Part shown: positions 25,806 to 34,782 of the stretch, piece by piece | Layout: each line of letters begins with the position of its first letter | Position numbering within the stretch: position 1 is the first letter of the stretch | Source: CAVVYW01 sp963752605 | GTDB taxonomy: Bacteria > Actinomycetota > Thermoleophilia > Solirubrobacterales > 70-9 | Direction: 5' to 3' | NCBI GenBank assembly: GCA_963752605.1 | Contig: CAVVYW010000005.1 | Location: 868,001-932,000 of the forward strand | DNA length: 64,000 bases | Position numbers and translations under genes: made by a program | The notes under the pieces: model-generated | The model's input: only the letters and a program-made list of their open reading frames with translations | Told to the model about the DNA's origin: nothing | The model's database searches: none

Positions 25806-26327
25806 TTACCCGGGTTCCTTCTTTGGAACCAGCACCGCGCGCTTGAACTCAGCCACGAGCGTGCCGTCCTGGTTGTATGCGCGGGTGTGAACCCTGACCA
25901 CGCCGCGGTCCGGCTTGGACTTGGACTCCTTGACCTCGAGCACCTCCGACTCGACGAACAGCGTGTCGCCGTGGAAGACCGGCGCGGGATGGCTGAGCTC
26001 GTCGGTGGCCAGGTTGGCGATCGCCTTGCCGGACACGTCGGGGACGGTCATGCCGAAGATGAGTGAGTAGACGTACGGGCCGGCGACCACGTTCTTTCCC
26101 TGCTGCGAGTCCGCCGCGTAGACGTCGTTGATGTGCAGCGGGTGGTGATTCATGGTCAGCAGGCAGAAGAGGTGGTCCTCCGCCTCGGTGACGGTCTTCG
26201 CCGGCCAGTGCTTGTAGGTCGCGCCGACCTCGAACTCCTCGAGGTAGCGCCCGTACGGTCGCGCCCCGGAGGCCTCGCGCTCGGCCTGGTCGGTGATCAG
26301 CTTGTGTGCGTCTGTCTTCTCGGCCAT
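25806..26327 (-). CDS. MaoC-family hydratase, candidate mesaconyl-CoA hydratase
   Basis: The 173-residue single-hotdog protein has the R-specific hydratase signature around HPLHINDVYAADSQQGKNVV (catalytic Asp/His region) and VFHGDTLFVESEVLEVKESK. In organisms with the ethylmalonyl-CoA pathway a MaoC-type enzyme hydrates mesaconyl-C1-CoA to beta-methylmalyl-CoA; proteobacterial versions are longer. The location between ccr/ecm and mcl supports that role, but the sequence alone permits any enoyl-CoA hydratase. It is 14 bp downstream of the AlkZ-like gene in the same array. Confidence 0.75.
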   Translation of the reverse strand: MAEKTDAHKLITDQAEREASGARPYGRYLEEFEVGATYKHWPAKTVTEAEDHLFCLLTMNHHPLHINDVYAADSQQGKNVVAGPYVYSLIFGMTVPDVSGKAIANLATDELSHPAPVFHGDTLFVESEVLEVKESKSKPDRGVVRVHTRAYNQDGTLVAEFKRAVLVPKKEPG

Positions 26328-26341
26328 TCGGCGGCGGAAGG

Positions 26342-27424
26342 CTAGCCCATCCCCTCGAACCGGGCGATGTCCGCGATCTCGGCCTTGACCGCCGGTCGGA
26401 TGTCCGCCGGCAGCGCCTCGGGGTCGTTCAGCTCGACCTGAAGGCCGCCTCCTTTGCGCGACCCTCGCCAGCCCCCGACCACCACGCCGTCGACCAGAAT
26501 CGCAGGGTAGATGCCGCCGCCGCCATCCGAGACCGTCTCCGTGTGCTCGTCACCCGTCGTGAACGAGCGGTCCTTGTAGCCCAGCAGGTAGGTGTCGAAC
26601 ATCCCGATCATCCGGACCTGCCCGGCCCGCGGCAGGCGCGGGAGACGGCCGCGCAGAGCGTGCATCACCTCGTCGCCCACACGGACCTCCTCCAGCTCGG
26701 AGGCGATCGCCTCGAGGCCCGCCCGGACATCGCCTAGGTTCAGCCCGGACCAGTACGCGAAGTCACGGTCGGTCGCCGGCGCAAACGCGCCGATGTACCG
26801 GCGCGCCAGCTCGGCCAGCGCCCTGTCGCGGTCGAACGCAGGCACCTTCCCGAGCCAGTCCTCGCGGCGGACCAGCAGCGACTGCGCTCCCCGATCGGGG
26901 CCAAGCACCGCGAGGCCGGAGATCACCGCCAGGCCGACGATGTGGTGGCCCGTCTGCGTGTTCAGCTCGATTCCCGCCCCCCTGACCCGCTCCCTCGCCT
27001 CGGTGCGGGTGATCGGGCCACTGTCCAGCGCCGTGGCGATCACGCGCAGCGCCTTCTCCACGAACCGCGCTGGCATACCGAGCTGTTCCAGCCGCCTCCG
27101 CGACCACCGCTCCATCGGCGGCTCGAACAGGGGCAGCATCCAGCCGGCGTCCTCGGTCGCGATCAGGTGGATCGTCTTGCGCATCAGCCAGGTACGGAGC
27201 AGGGAGCGTCCCTCGGTTCGCGCCCGGTCGACATCGGCCCTTGTGAGGCTCCGGCTGCGGGAGCGGAAGCTCAGCTGATGCCCGGAGTACTCCTGGGCCT
27301 GTATCCCTGCGATCGACCGTGCGATCTCGGCCGGGTCCTTGGCCGAGCTGGGCCTATGAAACAGCTGGGAGGCGGCTCGCAGCCGCGGCAGGCGCTCCGG
27401 ATCGATCCGCCTGGCGGCGGCCAC
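26342..27424 (-). CDS. AlkZ/YcaQ-like winged-helix DNA glycosylase family protein
   Basis: This is a 360-residue protein of the HTH_42 family. The N-terminal region contains the QxQ element (IAGIQAQEYSGHQLSFRSRS) corresponding to the catalytic motif of AlkZ-type glycosylases. It is followed by TWLMRKTIHLIATEDAGWML, tandem winged-helix segments and a C-terminal beta domain (MIGMFDTYLLGYKDRSF; GIYPAILVDGVVVGGWRGSR). The GTG at 27424 follows the upstream stop by two bases with AGGGG before it. It may remove bulky or cross-linked bases, but this branch of the family is not well characterised. Confidence 0.75.
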   Translation of the reverse strand: MAAARRIDPERLPRLRAASQLFHRPSSAKDPAEIARSIAGIQAQEYSGHQLSFRSRSRSLTRADVDRARTEGRSLLRTWLMRKTIHLIATEDAGWMLPLFEPPMERWSRRRLEQLGMPARFVEKALRVIATALDSGPITRTEARERVRGAGIELNTQTGHHIVGLAVISGLAVLGPDRGAQSLLVRREDWLGKVPAFDRDRALAELARRYIGAFAPATDRDFAYWSGLNLGDVRAGLEAIASELEEVRVGDEVMHALRGRLPRLPRAGQVRMIGMFDTYLLGYKDRSFTTGDEHTETVSDGGGGIYPAILVDGVVVGGWRGSRKGGGLQVELNDPEALPADIRPAVKAEIADIARFEGMG

Positions 27425-27426
27425 CC

Positions 27427-27792
27427 CTAGTGGACCTTCTTGGTGCGGCCGCGCTCCTCGTGGCGCTCGACCACCTGGGCGATCAGCTTCTGGATGCCCG
27501 GGTCGCCGCTCGCCCTGATCTGGCCGGCCTCCCAGGCCTCCTTGTAGTGCTTGGCCTTGCCTTCCTCGGCCAGCTCGTTGAAGTGCGAGCGCGGCATGCT
27601 GACCCTGACCCTGGCGTCGTCTCCCTCCCCCTTCGTGATCTTCGGGCCCGGCAGCTCGACGCGGTACATCTGCACGTCCCCTCTTCCCTTCAGCTCGAGC
27701 TCGAAGACGAGCTTCAGGTTCGCGAGCGCAGGGACGTCGGCCTGAAAGCGCTCGACCGCCGTCTTGATCAGGTCGGGGGTGGAGGAGGCCAC
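27427..27792 (-). CDS. SCP2-like sterol-carrier/lipid-binding domain protein
   Basis: The 121-residue soluble protein is predicted to have the SCP2 fold: LVFELELKGRGDVQMYRVEL followed by RVRVSMPRSHFNELAEEGKA and EAWEAGQIRASGDPGIQKLI, where the repeated small-residue plus hydrophobic pattern matches SCP2 proteins. It could bind acyl chains or CoA esters. The GTG start lies 9 nt after the SDR stop. The gene is flanked by an SDR and an AlkZ-like gene in one array. Confidence 0.7.
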   Translation of the reverse strand: MASSTPDLIKTAVERFQADVPALANLKLVFELELKGRGDVQMYRVELPGPKITKGEGDDARVRVSMPRSHFNELAEEGKAKHYKEAWEAGQIRASGDPGIQKLIAQVVERHEERGRTKKVH

Positions 27793-27801
27793 AGCGGGGT
27801 T

Positions 27802-28485
27802 CTACCAGGGGATCGGCTTGCGGTCGCGGAAGAAGCCCCCGCTGGGCCCGTCGTCCGGCAGCGTCGCGAGCCACACCGCGGTGTCGGCGCCGTCCTCCAC
27901 CGACTTCGGGGCGCTCGCCCCGCCCATGTCCGTCCGCACCCAGCCGGGGCACATCGTGTTGACCAGGATCCCGCTCCCCCGCTCGTCCGCCGCGAGTGCT
28001 CGCGTCAGCGCGTTCAGGCCGGTCTTTGAGACCCGGTAGGCGGCCCTGCCGCCGTCCATGTCCGAGAGCTGGCCCGCGCCGCTCGACATGTTCACCACGC
28101 GGGGGTGATCGCTGCGGCGGAGCAACGGCAGGAATGCTTGGATCAGCCGCCAGGGGCCGAAGGTGTTCGTCTCCAGGACCTCATGAGCCTGCTCTAAGTC
28201 GTAGTCCTCCACGCCGGTCGGGTCCCCGAACACCCCGGCGTTGTTGATCAGCGCGTCGAGGCGGCCGGGGTCGGACTCGATCCGCTTCCGCGCCGCGTCG
28301 ACGCTCGACTGGTCGGTGACGTCGAGCCCGATCGGGACAACGTTCTCGGTCTCCGCGACCTGATCGGGGTCACGTGCTCCGGCGAACACGAGGAAGTCGT
28401 GGTCCTCGGCGAGCTGCCGCGCGATCTCGGCACCCAGGCCGCGATTCGCGCCGCTGACCAGCGCCACCCTGCGATCCGATGCCAT
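27802..28485 (-). CDS. Short-chain dehydrogenase/reductase
   Basis: This is a 227-residue NAD(P)-dependent oxidoreductase of the classical SDR type: SGANRGLGAEIARQLAEDHD (TGxxxGxG-type loop), NNAGVFGDP, MSSGAGQLSDMDGGRAAYRVSKTGL (catalytic Ser-Tyr-x3-Lys) and NTMCPGWVRTDMGG. The last resembles carbonyl-reductase-like SDRs. It is the first gene of the minus-strand array down to 25590. The substrate cannot be predicted. Confidence 0.9.
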   Translation of the reverse strand: MASDRRVALVSGANRGLGAEIARQLAEDHDFLVFAGARDPDQVAETENVVPIGLDVTDQSSVDAARKRIESDPGRLDALINNAGVFGDPTGVEDYDLEQAHEVLETNTFGPWRLIQAFLPLLRRSDHPRVVNMSSGAGQLSDMDGGRAAYRVSKTGLNALTRALAADERGSGILVNTMCPGWVRTDMGGASAPKSVEDGADTAVWLATLPDDGPSGGFFRDRKPIPW

Positions 28486-28496
28486 CCCGCTTCAGT

Positions 28497-28682
28497 CTAG
28501 GAGGCGGGACTCGCCGGACGGCTGGCCTCCTCCGCTTCCGCCGTCAGGCGCTCGAGCCACTCCTCGATCTGGGGCCCAACGGTCGACAGTTCGGTGACTC
28601 GGATCCGCTCGTGAGTGCTGAGGTTCTCCAGAGTCGAGGGACCCTCAGGCTGGATCTGGACGACAAACGTGTAGCGGTTCAT
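28497..28682 (-). CDS. Small protein coupled to an RTX gene
   Basis: The 61-residue product begins NRYTFVVQIQPEGPSTLENL and continues with RIRVTELSTVGPQIEEWLER, so it has a beta-strand pair plus a helix, with no signal peptide. Its ATG overlaps the upstream RTX stop (ATGA), which implies coupled translation although the two products should be in different compartments. The sequence looks protein-like. Function not recognised. Confidence 0.6.
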   Translation of the reverse strand: MNRYTFVVQIQPEGPSTLENLSTHERIRVTELSTVGPQIEEWLERLTAEAEEASRPASPAS

Positions 28683-29716
28683 TTCTTCCTCTTTTTCTTC
28701 GGGCAGCCCTTCTTCTTCTTCGCTACGGAGGCGCCCCCCTTGGCGTTCCGCTTCTTCCCCTTGCCGCAGCTCTTTCGCTCGCAGGCTCCCCCCTCGACCG
28801 CGTCGAGCCTCTTGTCGAACTCGACGGTCGCGGCCTTGACGGCGGGAAGGCAGCGGCCGGTGTCCTTCTCCCCGTCGCGAAGCTTCAGGATCGCCGGCGC
28901 CGCGCAGGCAGCGTAGACCGAGTCCTTGCCAGCGCCGCCGATCAGCGTGTCTGGAAAACCACAACCGCTGCCGTGGAAGCTCGCCTCAACGAGATCGTTG
29001 CCGGCGCCGCCGTCGGCGACGTCCTTACCGCCGCCACCCTCGACGTCGTCGTCGCCGGCGCTGCCCCGGACCAGATCGTCGCCCTCGCTGCCGGCGAGTA
29101 GATCGTCGCCGTCACCGCCGTCGATCGTGTCGGCTCCATTGCTCCCGATGATCTTGTCTATGCCCGGGCCACCGTCGAAAGTGTTCGAGCTCCCGTCCTC
29201 GTCGCGGAGCTCGTCGTCGCCGCCAAGGCCGAAGAGCTGGTCGTTGCCCGCGGGGTCAGGCGAGTGGTCGAGGTCGCCGTCCCCGTTGAGGAGGTCCCGG
29301 TACGGGGAGCCCCTGAGGATGTCCACCCCGTCCCCGCCCTGAACGGTGAAGAGGCGCCCGTCGGGCGTGCTGAGCGGCGGAGCGCCACCGACGTAGGTGA
29401 AGGTGTCATTGCCGGCGTCGAGGGAGAGGCCGTAGCCGTGCGGGTAGGCGCAGCGGACGCTGGTCCCGCTGAGAGAAGCACAGGCACCTCGATCAGGCTC
29501 CGTGGCGTCTGGGTTGAGCACGATGCCGGCGCTGTCGGTGAAGGTCGTGAACACCCCGTCGAAGGAGGTGGTGACGTTGTTGACGCCGAGATCACCGTCG
29601 TAGTTGCCGTAGCCTTGCATCGTGGCGGCCCCGGCCTGGCCGGGCGCCGCGGCGAAGCAAACGATCAGGAGCGCGCCGAGCGCGCAGGGCAGCCAGGTCG
29701 AACGTCGGCGAGTCAC
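28679..29716 (-). CDS. Secreted RTX-repeat protein with Cys/Lys-rich C-terminal tail
   Basis: The 345-residue protein begins with a signal peptide (TRRRSTWLPCALGALLIVCF) and has GGxGxDxx repeats from about residue 150 (GGDGVDILRG; GLGGDDELRDEDGSSNTFDG; GGDGDDLLAGSEGDDLVRGS) that would bind calcium. The C-terminus is strongly basic and ends KKKKGCPKKKRKK. The GTG at 29716 overlaps the stop of the upstream beta-helix gene (GTGA), so the two are coupled; an ATG at 29734 is possible but lacks a good ribosome site. It is probably a surface or exported protein, though no adhesin domain is obvious. Confidence 0.82.
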   Translation of the reverse strand: MTRRRSTWLPCALGALLIVCFAAAPGQAGAATMQGYGNYDGDLGVNNVTTSFDGVFTTFTDSAGIVLNPDATEPDRGACASLSGTSVRCAYPHGYGLSLDAGNDTFTYVGGAPPLSTPDGRLFTVQGGDGVDILRGSPYRDLLNGDGDLDHSPDPAGNDQLFGLGGDDELRDEDGSSNTFDGGPGIDKIIGSNGADTIDGGDGDDLLAGSEGDDLVRGSAGDDDVEGGGGKDVADGGAGNDLVEASFHGSGCGFPDTLIGGAGKDSVYAACAAPAILKLRDGEKDTGRCLPAVKAATVEFDKRLDAVEGGACERKSCGKGKKRNAKGGASVAKKKKGCPKKKRKK

Positions 29717-31176
29717 TTCTTCCGCTTTCTGCATTTCTTGGCCGACGACGAAGCGCGTTTCTTGGCCTTCTTGCACCTCGTCCTCTTCGCGGCCACGGGC
29801 GGCTGAGCTGGGGAATTGACAGAAGGCGTGAGGGGCGCCGGAGGCGGCGGAGGCGGCGGGACGGGCCCAACCGAGCCCTCGAAGGCGCCCACATCGCATC
29901 CGAACACGCCGCTGAACTCGCTCGGCCTCGGCACGAAACGCTGGTCCTCCCCCTCCGAGAGGTCGCAGTCCGCGTGGTCGATCGCCGGGCTGGCGTCATA
30001 GAGGCCGTGGGTTCGCGTCGTGGCGCCGTTGGCTGCGAGCGGAGCCAGCAGTGGATCGGTGTTGATCAGGTCGAAGTACGGCGTCCCGGTTGTGAATCCG
30101 CAGGTGTCGGCGCTCTCGATGTTCCAGCCCAAATCGGTGACCGTGGTGGTCCCCGCGCAGTTCGAGGGGGTCCCGGCGGCGGTGTTGCCGGCCAGGATCG
30201 ACCCCTTGTAGATCGCGGTTCCGTTCGAGCTGTGGATCGCGCCGCCGCCGACGCCGGCGGGGATCATATTGCCGGTCAGCGTTGCGAATTCGATCGAGGT
30301 TTCCGGGCCCACTCCGCCGAGCTCCACCGCGCCGCCACTCCCGCCCGCCGAGTTGCCGCTCAGGGTGCTGTTCTGGATCTCGGCCGTGGAGCCCGCCACC
30401 CCTTCGAGGTAGATTGCGCCGCCTTCCTGGTCGGCGTGGTTGCCGACAAGCGCGCTGTAGAGCACCTGTTGCGCTCCGCCGGCCGCAGTCTGGAAGAGGT
30501 AGACCCCACCCCCCGAGTCACCGGCGGTGTTGCCGCTCAGCTCGCTGTTGTAGATCTCGAAGTCGGAGGAGCTGGTCGCGCCGTCGAACGCGATCCCGCC
30601 ACCGACGTTGCCGGCGTCGCTGTCGCGGATCGCCGCGGCGTCGAGCGCAACGGCCGCGTCGGCGTCGCCGACCCGGATCCCGCCGCCGTCGCCGGCGGTG
30701 TTGCCGTTCACGATGGTGAGCTTCTTTACCGCGAGGAACTGCTGCGTGGGTTGCGAGATGACGTCGATCGCCCTGTCGAGGTTGTTGGCGTCGATCACGG
30801 TGTCGGCCGCCGTCCCGGTCCCCTGGATTCCCATCGGCTTGAAGATGTCGAGATCGCCGTCCTGATTGCCGTCGGGGTTGAGGACGGGCGAACGGGTCAG
30901 CCCGTAGGTGCCGGGCCCGAGAATGACCTTGTCCGTTGTGCCGTACGGATCGCCGGTGGCGACGCAATCAGGTGTCGCTCCCAGGTAGTTGGACCCCTGG
31001 TCGATACTGAACACGGCCTCCCGGAGCGAGCAGAATCCGCTCTGGTCGAGGGCGGGATCGAGCTCGTCGTCGGTCGTCGTCACGGTGAGGTTGGCCCCGA
31101 GGGCGCTCGCCGGCAGAGCGAGCATCGCGACGCAGGTGACGGCGGCCAGGAGGCTCTTCTTGATGGAAGGACGCAT
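29713..31176 (-). CDS. Secreted right-handed beta-helix protein (CSLREA / choice-of-anchor Q type) with basic Cys tail
   Basis: The 487-residue exported protein starts at ATG 31176 (RPSIKKSLLAAVTCVAMLAL is the signal region). It contains the CSLREAVFSIDQGSN block of the CSLREA domain, then short helical-turn repeats (TLSGNSAGGSGGAVELGG; NSELSGNTAGDSGGGVYLF) typical of pectate-lyase-like beta-helices. A Pro-rich linker (VPPPPPPPAPLTPSVNSP) precedes a tail with CKKAKKRASSSAKKCRKRKK. It lies 66 bp after the STAND/BTAD regulator and is probably co-regulated with it. It shares its plan with the 45.6-51 kb paralogues. Confidence 0.85.
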   Translation of the reverse strand: MRPSIKKSLLAAVTCVAMLALPASALGANLTVTTTDDELDPALDQSGFCSLREAVFSIDQGSNYLGATPDCVATGDPYGTTDKVILGPGTYGLTRSPVLNPDGNQDGDLDIFKPMGIQGTGTAADTVIDANNLDRAIDVISQPTQQFLAVKKLTIVNGNTAGDGGGIRVGDADAAVALDAAAIRDSDAGNVGGGIAFDGATSSSDFEIYNSELSGNTAGDSGGGVYLFQTAAGGAQQVLYSALVGNHADQEGGAIYLEGVAGSTAEIQNSTLSGNSAGGSGGAVELGGVGPETSIEFATLTGNMIPAGVGGGAIHSSNGTAIYKGSILAGNTAAGTPSNCAGTTTVTDLGWNIESADTCGFTTGTPYFDLINTDPLLAPLAANGATTRTHGLYDASPAIDHADCDLSEGEDQRFVPRPSEFSGVFGCDVGAFEGSVGPVPPPPPPPAPLTPSVNSPAQPPVAAKRTRCKKAKKRASSSAKKCRKRKK

Positions 31177-31242
31177 TCGAAGTCCTGGTGACCGTACGGG
31201 CGGGCGCATATCGCGCGCATATCGCGGCCCGAATGATGGTCC

Positions 31243-34200
31243 TCAGACGGGCTGGCCGGCGAGGATCCGCGCCTGGAGCCCGCTGGTCTCCGCGGAGGGC
31301 TCCACCCCGAGCTCCTCGACCAGCGCGCGCCGGCACTCGAGGTACTGGCGCAGGGCATGGCCGGTGCGGCCCGCGCGGGCGTACGCAGCGATCAGCGCCC
31401 GGTGGCCGCCCTCGTTGAGCTCATCGAGGTCCACCAGCTCGCGGGCCGCCTCCGCGGCCTGGGCGTGCTCGCCGGCGCCCTCGTAATGCTCGATCAGGGC
31501 CGCGAGCACCTCCGTGTAGCGATCGAGCAGGCGCTCGCGATATGCGACCGCCCAATCGGAATAGCGTTCCTCGGGCAGCGGTTCCCCACCCCATAGCGAC
31601 CGCGCGTGTTCCAGCAGCCCGACCCGGTCGTCGCCCCGTTCGGCGAGCGCAGCCGCTGCGGCCGACCGGAACTCCTCGGCATCCACCTGGTCGCGCTCTC
31701 CCAGCACGAGCCGGTAGCGGCGCTCCTCGCTCTCGATCGCGCTCTGCTCGGCCCCGGGCGGATCCAGGACGCCGCGCGCCCTGGAGGCCGCGGTGTGGAG
31801 ACTGTTGCGGGCGCTGGAGGCCGACAGCTCCGGCCACAGCGCCTCGAAGATCAGGTCCTCGGGCACCGGTTCGTCGAGATGGACCAGCAGGAAGCGAACG
31901 AGCCGCTCGTCCACCGGGCGCCCCCACTCGTCGCCCGCGCGCCACGAGCCTCGGCCCACGGAGAAGCCCCCCAGCACCTCGAAGTGAAGCGGGGGCAGGG
32001 TGCGCGCGAGCCGCTCGGCCGCGTGAGCGGCCGCGGCGGCCAGGTCCGAGTCCGGGTCGTTCGCGAGCCGCTGCAGGTGCTGCAGGGCCGCGGGGTGCCC
32101 CGACTCCGTCGCGGGGTCGAGAGCCGCCCGGCGAACCGCTCCACTCGGATGGTTCCAGGAAGGGGACGAGCTGCAACCCCTCCGGGAAGCCCGCTGCGAC
32201 CGTCGCGATCGCCTGCGCCGGGTCGAGCGAGCCGCGCTCGAGAGCCTCCCAGACGAGCGCCTCCAACCGCTTCCATTCGCGCCGCAGCGTGTCCGGGACG
32301 GTCGGGCCGGCCTCCTCCCAGAAGAGCCTCAGATCGCCGTCGGCCCCCGCCGCGTCGCCCTCCGTGTGCCGGAGCCATGCGCGAAGGGCGATCAGCCTCC
32401 CCCTGAGGAAGCAACCCGACTCGCCCGGGTAGGTCTCGTCCACCCGCTCGAGGGTCTCCTCGAGTATCTCCTCCGCTCGCTCGGGCCTCCCCACGTTGAC
32501 AAGGTCCGGGATCAGCTCGGCCACCGTCCGGTGGATGTACACCAGCGGGCCGGGGGCGACTATCTCGAGAGCCCGATCCGCGCTGGCGACGGTCTCCGCC
32601 GCGTCGCCATGCAAAGAGGCGATACAGGCCCGGGCGATGTCTCCGATGACGATGCGCCAGCTCTTCTCCTCCCCTCGGTACTGCGCCAGCTCGGCCTCGG
32701 CCTCCTGCAGGCGGCCCTGCTGCGTGAGCAGGACGGCGGACCAGGCATGGGTGGTATCCGCCAGGAAGGGGCCTGCCCCTCCGCGGCCGCCCTCGCGGAC
32801 CTGCATCCATGTCTCCAGCGCCTCGCCGGTGCGGCCGCGCTCCGCGTACATCTGCGCGAGCGTCGCCAGGAAGTAGAGGCGCCGGTTGAATGGGTCGAAG
32901 CGCTCGAGCTCCTCGAGTGCCGACTCCATGCCGGCGAGGGCCCGATCGAGGTGACCCGAGGGCGTGTCGCGGAACGCTTGCCGCAGCGCCTCGGCGGGGG
33001 CCAGCAATGCGGCGTCCCGATGCTGCAGCGCCTGATCCGCAAGCCGATCCGACTCCTCGAACCGTCCGATCGTCGCGGCGCCGAGCGCAACGTAGATGGC
33101 GGTCGCGGGCGCGAGCACGCCCGCGGGCTCAGCCTCGGGTTGGTCCCAGCCGATCGCGAGCTCCGGAATCTCGTCGAACCCACCTGTGGAGAAGAGGGAA
33201 TCGGCGAGCACGAAGCGCGCGAGCCACTCGGCTGGCGGATTCGGCCGGTCACGGAAGCCGGCGATCGCCTCCCGCAGGACCTCCGCCGCGCGGGGGTGGT
33301 CGCCGGCTCCCCACTCGAGCTGACCCTCGAGCGAGCGGATGCTCGGCAGCTCGCGGGACTCACCCGGCAGCTGGGACAGCCACCGCCTCAGCAGCGAGGG
33401 CGAGGTCCTGACGAGAGCCGGCCCCTCCCGCTCGATCGCCGCGACGGCCTCCGGCCAGTTCTGCGATTCGAGCCAGTGCTCCGTCGCCTCGATCGGATCC
33501 CCGGCCTCGGCGATCGCCGGGGCCACCGCTGCGTGCAGCCTCCGCCGCTCCTCGGCTCCGAGCTCCGGGTCGAGCCGCTCCAGCAGGAACTCGCGGAGCA
33601 GCGGGTGATAGGCGAATCCCTCGTCGTCGCCGGGGTGGCGCACGAGCACTCCCGCCCGCTCGACCCGGTCGCCGAAGCCTTCCGGAAGCTCGAGCGCTCC
33701 GGCAACCTCCGGCGTCACAACCTTTGCGACGCTCGACCGGATCACCGCGTCCCGGAGCTCGGGCTCGAGCGAGTCGAGCAGCTCCTCGGAGAGGAACGAG
33801 CGCACCTCGGGCGCTGAGCGGAGGTCGCGAAGCGCCACCGGGCCGGCCGAGCCCCGCCGCGCCTCCTCCACCCGTGAGACCGCGAGCGCGATCCCGAGCG
33901 GCCACCCCTCGGTCGCCTCCATCACCTCGCCGACCTCCTCGGGCGTGGGCTCGCGCCCACCGCCCTCGCGGAGCAGGGCCGCGCATTCCTCGTGGTCGAA
34001 GGAGAGATCGACGGCGGTCAGCTCGGCCACCCGCCCGGCGGCGCGAGCCTTCGCCACGCGAAGGTCGAGCGCACGGCGACCCGCAACCGCAACGCTGATC
34101 GAGGCCAGCTCCGAGTTCATCAGCTCGCTGAGCAGGAGCAGGGAGGCATCCGCCTCGTCGAGATGCTCGGCGTCGTCAACCACCAGGACGAGCGGCTCGA

Positions 34201-34696
34201 CCAGAAGCCGTGGGAGGTCCGCGAGCATCTCGCTGGTCGCCGCCATCGCATCGACCTGCTCCGCTGAAGAGGCGAGGCGCTCCGTCAGGGCGTCGGTGGC
34301 GCCAGGGGCGACACTCGAGATCGCCTCCAGGATCCGGTTCAGCAGCATCTCGGGCGCGCGCTCGGTGGCGGAGCACCTGATCCAGGCAACCGGCCTGTGC
34401 GCCTTGCTCAGCGCCTCCTCGAGGACGGTGGTCTTGCCGTACCCGGCTCCCGCGGTGAGCAGCACGGCGCCGGAATCGATCGCCTCGCCCACCCGACCGG
34501 CAAGCCGGGCTCGTTCGATGCGGCCCCCTCGGTCGCCTCCCTTGGCTATGGGTGGTTGAGCCGACGTGCGCCCAGAATAGAGCCCTCCGAGGGGCGCGAT
34601 AAGGATTCGATAAGTGCCCGTCCGTATGTTCGTCGGGAATTCACTGCCCCTCCGACGAAAGAAGAGCCTCTGATGTTGCGATTCCCGGCTACTCAT
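31243..34696 (-). CDS. Large STAND-ATPase regulator with C-terminal BTAD domain (frameshifted near 32150)
   Basis: The plan is a MalT/SARP-like transcriptional regulator. The N-terminal NTPase has Walker A GAGYGKTT (residues 83-90 in the longest reading) and Walker B LVLVVDDAEHLD. A winged-helix-like segment and a long TPR-rich middle follow. The C-terminal part (HFEVLGGFSVGRGSW onward) contains the BTAD domain of SARP regulators (NSLHTAASRARGVLDPPG; GAGEHAQAAEAARELVDLDE). The two halves are in different frames: the first reads to VPFLE and the second continues at HPSGAVRRAALDPATESGHP, so a one-base shift near 32150 is needed. A start at ATG 34696 is uncertain, since no in-frame codon with a good ribosome site lies nearer the NTPase. 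Confidence 0.8.
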
Positions 34697-34782
34697 TTTT
34701 GGGTCTGTTCAGACGCCCACAGGAGGGTTACTATCGCCAGAGGGGTTAGGGGCCCGAGGAAGCGAAGCCGAAGGGGAGAGCG

